This document shows positions 57,403 through 64,000 of a stretch of 64,000 nucleotides of DNA, in pieces (the stretch's first letter is position 1; each line of letters opens with the position of its first letter). The stretch covers positions 55,794,501-55,858,500 of the forward strand of contig CM075353.1 in assembly GCA_037693485.1 (NCBI GenBank), in the 5' to 3' direction. The DNA is from Kitagawia praeruptora (lineage: Eukaryota > Streptophyta > Magnoliopsida > Apiales > Apiaceae). The notes under the pieces are model-generated. The model saw only the letters and a list, made by a program, of their open reading frames with translations, ran no database searches and was not told the origin of the DNA. A program made the translations under genes and the position numbers.

Positions 57403-58001
57403 GTTTCATTTCAGCCCAAGAGTTGCCGAAGGAGGATGTAGTGGTAGACCTTCCTCCTGGGGGATGGTGGCAGACCTACCTCCGTCTACCGGTAGTAAAA
57501 AGGGACGGATACGGAGGGCGACTGATCATCGTGCCTCACGTATTCGGCAACAGTGAAAACCCCTACAATATTTGAATAAAGAATAAATGATAAAGTCAGA
57601 TTGGTATACTGAAAAGGGAAAATGATATGAAAGATGGAATTATTGTTATAGATGAAGAGAAACTGATTTTATATTAATTTATAAAAATTGTTACATAAGA
57701 AGGAAATGAGAAGATGATAGTAAGAGATTTGAGTAAATATTCATGTTATCCTGAAATATTACACTGAAAGATTATATTGATTTTTATATTATTTAAGAAG
57801 AGAAACTGATACTGTATTATTCTAGATTTCTTTCTTATAATAGTAAGTGGATGATGTATTCTTCCTTAAAGTTTATAATTGATTACCGTTTACATATGTA
57901 TATACATGTATACTTGGTTACATTTTTAAATTCTAGTTTACAATATTATCTTGCTGAGCTATTATAGCTCACTCTTGCTACTTATCTATATACAGCTAGG
58001 T

Positions 58002-58142
58002 ATGCCAATACTACGCAGAACGCCCCGCAAGAGGGTAAGGGAAAGGCGACCTTCTGAGAGCTCGTTAGCACCAATCCCCGAGGTAGATGACCAGCGCAAG
58101 GGGTTTAGTGGTTTTATGTATATTAAGTGTGTAAGTGTGTAA
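58002..58142 (+). other. Small ORF near the 3' end of LTR G (46 aa)
   Basis: An ATG just after TATATACAG opens MPILRRTPRKRVRERRPS, a very basic short frame ending at 58142. The position is equivalent to the ORF in D (shared TPRK) and the one in X. Confidence 0.3.
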
Positions 58143-58426
58143 GGTTGTAATAAATTTGGTTGTTGAAATGCTTCTTGCAGAAGCATCACTCAACAATGTA
58201 CTTAAGTATGATTCTGGGTTGTAATAACTGTTTAACTCTAAACTTTTATTATGGTGAATGTTGTTCTCTGAGCATATGACTGGTGTGTGTGTGTGTGTAT
58301 TACAGTGGGGTCAATTGCATAAGTATTAATTAAAAAAAAAAAAAACCAAGAGATATTGATTTTGAATGGAAGTTGGTCCGTGATGGCCCAAATTCATGAC
58401 CCCGGATTTGGGGCTGTCACATTGTT

Positions 58427-58539
58427 CATACAGGAATCATATCGCATGTGTAGCAGTAGTTCATTCATATTATTGTATGTCTATTTCATATAGAGCATTT
58501 TGTTTGCATATTTGTTTATATACCATGTGAGTCCAGTTA
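58427..58539 (+). other. Continuation of Athila 3' non-coding sequence
   Basis: Removing G and one TTGTT joins this to 54997. No gene. It ends at AGTTA (58535-58539), the likely target copy of LTR F. No Athila 3' LTR is seen in the window. Confidence 0.5.
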
Positions 58540-58862
58540 TGTTAGGTCCCGTAAGAGGGCTATATTAAGCTAGAAGGGGGGTTGAATAGCTTAATTACCA
58601 ATTTAAAAATTATTATGGCGTTTTAAAATATTTTTCCCTTTTTAAAATATTTTACCGAGTCGTTAGCAGTTTATAAGTGCGGAAAATAAATGACAAGTAA
58701 AGAAAATACCACGCAGGAGATTTTATCCTGGTTCGCGATGACGCAACCCCTAATGGATTCGCTCACCCCTACTCCAGTCCCCGAACTCCTCTCCGGACTC
58801 GAGATTTTCCCTTAAATAAACTCGCTCCTTTAGTAGGCGGAGAAGCCTTTACAACCCCAAAA

Positions 58863-59040
58863 ATATTTATCTTGATGCGTAACTACCCGTTACCACCTCA
58901 AAATAAATGCAAACAAATACGAGACTCGTCTTGGTGCGTAACTACCCGTTATCACCTCAAAGTCGTTGTAAAACCTACACAACTTATCTTAGACAGGAAC
59001 TCCCCGCTACTTCTTCAAAGTTGATGTAGAACCTTGGTGT
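58863..59040. repeat. Imperfect tandem repeats, about 55 bp, in LTR F
   Basis: (T/G)GATGCGTAACTACCCGTTACCACCTCAAA, TTGGTGCGTAACTACCCGTTATCACCTCAAA and a more diverged GAACTCCCCGCTACTTCTTCAAA follow each other. Confidence 0.75.
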
Positions 59041-59434
59041 AGACTATTGATTCTTGGCTTTTGTCGATCTTGGGTCTTAGATGATAGGTCTCGGTTCTTT
59101 CCTCTTCTTCATGATGCAAAGGTCACTAACTCCCCGCTAGTGCCTAGGACTTGGGTTTTAGAACGAGAATCACCTCACTTCAACTTCACCTCACTACAAA
59201 AGTTAGACAACAATATCTACGAAACAAATATGATGAATAAAATATAAGATGGACTAGTATGTTACGGTACTAAGTCCAAAGATGTAACTTTAATATTCGT
59301 ATAGGAATATTAAGTTATATTGTAAGTATACTTGCTTTGATATTAAATTACGATCAAAGTATAATTTTAATTACTCCCGATAAATATAAATAATGATGGA
59401 GTAATATTGGAAGACCTTGTTTAAAAGCTATAGT

Positions 59435-59945
59435 GCTTTAAGGCTTCAAATTGTATACCTTTATTCGACTAATACAATGTCGAGGTATAATTATAACTTC
59501 TAGCACGAATCAACTTTTTAGCCACACGAAACAATAAAAGTAACTCGCTTATCTATAGGATAAAACGAGGACCGCTATTATGCGTTAAATTAGTGCGATA
59601 AAAACAAGTGGCTAACTTGTGCCCTTTTAGAAGTAGTATTCTTTCTTTTGATAGATCGTTTAAATCCAAGAATACTTTAATAACAATACTCCGTTAAGAC
59701 GAGATAAAATAAATATAACTCGGAGTTTGTTGATGTATAAAGTCCGTTAAGCTAATAGGCTTAAGGCTTTTAAGATGTATACTTCCGTTTGACTAAATAC
59801 AATGTCAAAGTACAATCTTCTTTTAACTTCTTGCACTAAATAAGTTTATGGCCACGATAAGTAAAGTAAGTGCGATAAATAAGTGGCTAAACTTGTGCTC
59901 TTTTAAGAAGTTTAAGTTGTATGTAGTATTTCGTTATTTGAATAT
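59435..59945. repeat. Diverged direct duplication (about 200 bp, spaced about 320 bp) in LTR F
   Basis: The order TTAAGGCTT, GTATAC, GACTAA.ACAATGTC, AACTTCTxGCAC, TAGTGCGATAAA and AAGTGGCTAACTTGTGC at 59435-59640 recurs at 59757-59945 with substitutions and indels. Confidence 0.65.
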
Positions 59946-60324
59946 CCCACGGAACACTAAAGATGTTAGTTGGGAATCCGAACGAAATAAATATTGTTAC
60001 ACTACGCCACAAATGGGCTTCAGCAACGCTTTTTTCAGTGTTACGAGCAAAAGTGTAGCCATATATGCCTTAAAATTGGTCTACGCCTACACATTTTTTT
60101 AATGTTACCATTTTTATAAATTAGTGTTACCGTAGACTTCAGACTATATCTATCATAACACAGAAGTCGGTGTAGCCGTTGTCTTTAAGAAAAGTGTAGC
60201 CGTTGGACTTTAAAAATTAGTAAAAAAAATAGGCGCGTTCAATTTTTGTCTGAAAATTCACTGGCGGGCTCAAATATTTGTCCAAAATTTTCAATTGAGC
60301 GGGTCAAATTTCTCTCAATTATAC

Positions 60325-60354
60325 GCTCACTCTCTCTCTCTCTCTCTCTCTCTC
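60325..60354. repeat. (TC)n microsatellite
   Basis: About 12 CT/TC units followed by AAGTCTCTCCC and repeated TTAGGGTT(T/C) words to about 60530. This is the look of a plant gene 5' untranslated region. Confidence 0.9.
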
Positions 60355-61438
60355 AAGTCTCTCCCAAATTTCAATTAAACACCAATTAGCAGTAGGGCTT
60401 TCTCTCTACGGGTTCTTCGTGAATTCTCTCTTTACGGGTTCTCTATAATTAGGGCTTGTAGATTAGGGTTCTTTTTGGGTTCAATTAGGGCTTCAATTAC
60501 GGGTTAAATTAGGGTTTGATTAAGGGTTCAATTGGATTCGATTGTCTTCTTGTTTAGTTGTCTTCTTCAGCTATTCTTCTTTACATTCTTACTGCATTCT
60601 TCTTATTTGTGTATAACATGTTAATTTGCTTCTTTGGGGCTTATTTGTTTGGATTCATGATTGGGACTTCGATTATGAATGTTTGTTTATGTATATCCCT
60701 TGTTTTGGTTGCATATTTTGATTATGATTGTTTCAATTATGTTTTTATATTTTGATTTTAGTTGCCTTAAAGAACTAATCCCTAAAATATTAAACAATGA
60801 AATAATGATAAAATTTGTATTTGTAAATAAGATCTTGCTTGAGTATTTTAACATCCTGCTATTGTTTTTAATCCAGTTTTCTGATTGGTGCATCTAATTT
60901 TGCTAAACTACAATCAAACTGTAATAACGATCAATCTTTTTTAGCCCCTGTGCTTCCTGAAGCTCTGTCCTGTAATTGTTCTCACCCACAGATTTACTCT
61001 GTATTCATATTTTCCAGATGCCTGGTCTGAAGGTGCAAAATATTTTTTGTATCCTGACTTAAAAGTATCTTAGCTGTAAGTATTACATATGGCAATGTTG
61101 GCAGGTTCCGATCCATAATTTTGGTAGGTCCCTAATTCATGAAGTCATAATTGTTTTGTTTGAAAGAATGTGTTCCCCTTTAGAAAACTGTAATTTTGAG
61201 AACGTTTGTCCATTATCTTTGATTTAGGGTACTAGACTCCTGGTACTTGTTCATAGATTAAGATATGTTCAAATACCACTGTCACCGGTACTTGTTCATA
61301 GATTAAATTGTGTTCAAATACCACTGTCGTTCGTTCGAGGTCTGGTCATAAAATTGTTATGAAATTGTGCATGATTTTAAATTTAAGTTATATAATTGTC
61401 ACATCAGATTCCTGAGTAGTGGTAGGGTTCTGTTGCAG
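60355..61438 (+). other. Possible promoter/5' UTR and first intron of the TPR-like gene
   Basis: CT-rich then T-rich sequence with repeated TTAGGG(C/T)TT words, typical of plant 5' leaders and introns. I see no good coding exon or start codon context before the TPR exon at 61439. A 45-bp tandem duplication (GGTACTTGTTCATAGATTAA at 61242 and 61287) is present. Confidence 0.4.
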
Positions 61439-61706
61439 GGAAATGCTGCATATAAGAAAAAGGAATGGAATGGAGCTGTAAGTTATTATACTGAAGCTAT
61501 AAAGTTGAACGAGGTAAATGCAACACTTTATAGCAACCGTGTAGCTGCTTACCGTGAATTAGGATGGTATGCTTTTTTCCTTCCATGGAAGTTTTCTGTG
61601 GATATTTCGTATTAATATACATGGACATGCATTACTGACTGAATAAATTTTCAGCTTTCAGGAAGCTGAAGAAGATTGCAGCAAAGCAATCTCACTTGAT
61701 AAGAAG
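61439..61706 (+). CDS. Two exons of a TPR-domain gene (Toc64/OEP64-like TPR)
   Basis: Exon 61439-61566 (acceptor TTGCAG, donor GTATGC) and exon 61655-61706 (acceptor TTTCAG, donor GTTAGT) join in phase (LG|CFQ). They encode about 60 residues of a tetratricopeptide repeat: GNAAYKKKEWNGAVSYYTEA, NATLYSNRVAAYRELG and AEEDCSKAISLDKK. The paired-helix TPR pattern is clear. From memory the closest family is the C-terminal TPR of the chloroplast/mitochondrial outer-envelope protein Toc64/OEP64, which binds chaperones. Other TPR co-chaperones remain possible. The next expected TPR exon, completing the third repeat, is not seen, and the next open candidate exon has a conflicting phase. This is either a decayed gene, a captured fragment, or a gene with exons I missed. 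Confidence 0.65.
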
Positions 61707-62311
61707 GTTAGTTGATAATCTAATATATGTTTTGTTGCACTAGGCAATTTGTACTCGTATCGACGTATCCATATCTTCTTGCTATAATAATGTCTTCATA
61801 GTGAGACTGGAATGTATATTGTGAAGCACTTTTTTTCTTCTTACTATGAGAATTGCACTTAAAAGGAGTATGAAATCAACATAAACTTTGTATATTGCTC
61901 TGTTTTGGGACACATGTTTGATTGGTTTTAACTCGATCTATATTTCTGCAAATTCCAGAATTTTCTCCCTACAATGAATGCTTTTTTGGAAAGGTTTAAA
62001 AACCTAATTTGGTGTATGTTAAAGAATAAAAGTTGTAGAGTTATGTCTCCAGGTCATGCCTTCAAAATATCGTAGGAACCATACGAGTAGAATTTGAGAT
62101 ATTTCGTATATGATTGGACTGATTCGAGCAGTTTCAGGGCAGGTCACAAGATAGACTTTGAAACTATGCCGTAATAAGTGTAGCCTATGGGTTTTGTTTA
62201 CAAATTTCAATTATCATTCTGTTGTCACTACAACTTATATTACTTAAAATTAGTTTCACCTAAAAATGTTTATTCTTAGCTTTGTGCCTGTCTAACCAGA
62301 ATATTTTGCAG

Positions 62312-62400
62312 GTCTGACACAGAAGAAGATGTCGAAAGGGCTATCCTTGACGTATCTGATTCAGATGTGTCTGATTATGGAAGTTTCCTCCTTCATGAAA
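62312..62400 (+). other. Possible exon (acidic Asp/Ser/Glu-rich)
   Basis: Preceded by TATTTTGCAG. The open phase reads SDTEEDVERAILDVSDSD and on to FLLHE, with possible donors near 62401. Joined directly after 61706 it would give an immediate stop (GTC TGA), so it does not follow the TPR exons in phase. Product not recognised. Confidence 0.35.
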
Positions 62401-62986
62401 GTGTCTTTTTCTTGTTTCCTTTTATATATCTTGAAAGGGCTGGTTGGCTATGTAAGTACAAAATTCATGTTTCTTATTATTAAGTATTCCCCTGGTGCAT
62501 TAAATTTTCATCCGCAATGTCCATTACATTGACTTTATAGAATATAGCAAGTTATACCTAGAAATATCCATGAGCATACATGTATTACTAATATTTCTGG
62601 TAGTGGTTATTGTATTGGGCATAAGTAACTCGACTTTGCATCAAAAATAAGTTAAATTTTACTCACACTTGACTAGTTTTAGACTTTTGCGTTTATATTA
62701 TAAAAGGTTGGAATCCAGATAGTAGATACACGAGCATCTTGTAATTATTCAAAGGAGGAAGCTCCAAAGAAGTTAAATAAAAGTGATATGGCTAACTGTG
62801 TTCTAACACTAATTAGTGTAAGATTTGTTTTATGGTAGATTAATAGCACACAATGATACTTTGTCTAAAACAGTATAACATTTTGCAAACCTTTACAAGT
62901 CCAAAGAATGCAGGGTATCTTTTTTTTTTCTTTGGGTGACTATTGTTTCTTGATTTGAGGAATGCATTTTTATTTCTCCCAAACAG

Positions 62987-63042
62987 GTGGTTAGAGTTAG
63001 AGCTGAAAGTTTCTTCGGCACACAGAAAGATGCTCCGTTCTG
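62987..63042 (+). other. Possible exon (VVRVRAESFFGTQKDAPF)
   Basis: Acceptor CCAAACAG and donor GTATAA bound an open 56-nt segment. The encoded peptide is not recognised. Splicing to the next candidate (63848) would create TGG TGA, a phase conflict. Confidence 0.35.
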
Positions 63043-63847
63043 GTATAAACTGGCGTGGCTTTATATATATATTTCACTCAATATATTCCTATAAATATTC
63101 CGTATAACAGATATAAGTAAATAGTCTTCCTATGCCTTGGAAAGTTACTGAAATTCCTTCTACAGTCTGAGTCTTTTTGGACTGGACGGAACCATAATTT
63201 ATAGAAGAAATATCAGATTATTCATAAGTATGATCTTTATGCGTGCCCTAACACATCATGGTGGACTAATTGTAACATTATCGATGTGGAGGCTTAGGTA
63301 CATATTGTTGATGGCTCATCACAGTAACCAGAGTATGAATATGACGCAGTTCGTCTTGAGTTGGAAATGTTTAGTCCTGAACTTGCTGAAAAACATTACG
63401 TAGTAGCATATCTGCTATAGCTATATCTGGAATCTTGTGTTATATGCAATCTCTGGAAAATAAGGATAATTTGTCTTTTCCATATCTGACTTTATAGTTA
63501 TAAACTTGTAATGATCTGATTATACATATATATAGATATATATAGACACATTTTCCTAATATTTTGAACCTTCATTTGTATTAAAGTAGTGTCCATACAA
63601 TCCACTGATACCTATGAGAATGGTAGGTGCTTGGTTAACTTTGCTCAATGCTTTAAATTATTATATATTGAATTATCTATTTACTCCCCCCTCACATGTA
63701 ATCTAAAACAGTAAAAGGGAACTACAATGCCATAATATAGTTAAAAACTCAATGGCTGATGATATAAATAAAGCTTCAAAGTTTTTATAACTTGTATACT
63801 TATATATACTACATCTTTGGTGTTGATTTTTTTCATTATTGTTTTAG

Positions 63848-63904
63848 GTGAAGTGGAGTTGTCTGCACCTGATCAGGATGGTAAGGTTAATCAAGATAAA
63901 GATG
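63848..63904 (+). other. Possible exon (GEVELSAPDQDGKVNQDKD)
   Basis: TTGTTTTAG acceptor and GTAAGT donor flank an open hydrophilic segment of 57 nt. Same strand and spacing style as the previous candidates. Not recognised. Confidence 0.35.
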
Positions 63905-64000
63905 GTAAGTCCACGGACAGAACATGTACATCTCTTTAGTTATAACTCTTGTGTTTCTTGCATAATAGAAATTGGAAGGATCACCATACCTTATAAGAGA

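Larger units (their letters stand above)
55003..58421 (+). mobile_element. Solo LTR G, gypsy type
   Basis: A 3419-bp block starts TGTAATAACCC and ends TTTGGGGCTGTCACA, flanked by TTGTT (54998-55002 and 58422-58426). Ends and internal landmarks are shared with X and D. No gag or pol is present. A 55-bp tandem triplication, a small ORF at 58002 and GTGTGTGTGTGTGT near 58285 lie within it. The rest is AT-rich with no credible gene. Confidence 0.93.
58540..59999 (-). mobile_element. Copia-type LTR F, reverse orientation, truncated by a CACTA element
   Basis: Starts TGTTAGGTCCCGTAAGAGG and soon reads AGAAGGGGGGTTGAATAG. This is the reverse complement of the ...TTCAACCCCCC...AACA end of SIRE-type LTRs such as A's, and it resembles B's TGTTAGGTCC end. 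It includes CAGGAGATTTTATCCTGGTTCG. No coding sequence is present. Internal repeats are described separately. The other end is not seen because a CACTA terminus begins at 60000. I cannot tell whether it is a solo LTR. Confidence 0.6.
60000..64000 (+). mobile_element. CACTA (En/Spm) transposon, left end; right end beyond the window
   Basis: CACTACGCCACAAATGGGCT at 60000 is a classic CACTA terminal inverted repeat, preceded by TTA (59997-59999) as a possible 3-bp target duplication. Subterminal GTGTAGCC words recur at 60053, 60170 and 60194, with inverted forms (GTCTACGCCTACAC, about 60080), as is usual for transposase binding regions. No transposase is visible to 64000. The right terminus is not in the window, so the extent of the element, and whether the exons from 61439 lie inside it, are unproven. 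The left end is well supported. Confidence 0.6.
61707..64000 (+). other. Intron-like AT/T-rich sequence around the candidate exons
   Basis: Apart from the three candidate exons this stretch is T-rich, has frequent stops in all frames and shows intron-like composition. No transposase, LTR or other gene is visible to the window end. Confidence 0.5.

Noticed and set aside
60558..60897. Hydrophobic 65- and 72-codon ORFs (membrane-protein-like)
   Set aside because: T-rich intron or UTR-like sequence naturally yields Phe/Leu/Ile-rich frames. No conserved start or domain.

Overview
The window is plant nuclear DNA, almost certainly from a retrotransposon-rich eudicot. Ty1/copia and Ty3/gypsy elements carry plant-type gag, integrase (INT), reverse transcriptase (RT) and RNase H (RNH) motifs. 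There is also a CACTA terminus, a probable LINE 3' end, AT-rich intergenic DNA and spliced host-type exons. I cannot name the species. There are no bacterial genes, CRISPR arrays, rRNAs or tRNAs that I can support. All letter names used here for elements (A to G, X) are local labels.

Layout. The oldest layer is one Athila-type Ty3/gypsy element that runs in pieces from about 5811 to about 58539 on the + strand. Its order is gag C-terminus (5811-6948), protease (44319-44978), RT (44979-46306), RNH and INT zinc finger (46307-46967), INT core and C-terminus (52481-53179), and an env-like ORF (53735-54900). At 1-5810 lies the 3' part of a very long gypsy-type LTR (X). Copia element A (6949-44318, TSD AGAAT, 721-bp LTRs) splits Athila gag from protease. 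A is itself split by copia B (11479-25491, minus strand, TSD GATCA) inside its pol and by copia C (29073-41793, TSD GTATT) inside its post-pol ORF. C's 5' LTR is in turn split by a 4.0-kb solo LTR D (29482-33480, TSD CTCAC). Athila integrase is broken by a LINE-like fragment (46968-47198) and a 5'-truncated relative of C, element E (47199-52480). A 3.4-kb solo LTR G (55003-58421, TSD TTGTT) lies after the env-like ORF. From 58540 there is a reverse-oriented copia-type LTR (F), cut at 60000 by a CACTA transposon terminus. The rest of the window (60000-64000) holds CACTA subterminal repeats and then exon-like pieces of a TPR (Toc64-like) gene on the + strand.

How the parts relate. The four-level nest Athila > A > C > D is proven by target-site duplications whose removal restores reading frames. 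By hand count the LTR pairs differ at about 14/721 sites in A, about 27/1542 in C, and by a single G-run length change in B. B is therefore very young. It keeps a full gag (815 aa), a full pol (1117 aa), an env-like 482-aa ORF and an additional 548-569-aa ORF of unknown function. Athila, A, C and E are decayed by nonsense changes, small indels and internal deletions. The most noteworthy material is B's extra ORF, B's cluster of self-complementary motifs, small ORFs at an equivalent position in the long gypsy LTRs (one with a histone-H3-tail-like N-terminus), and the possible capture of host gene exons by a CACTA element.
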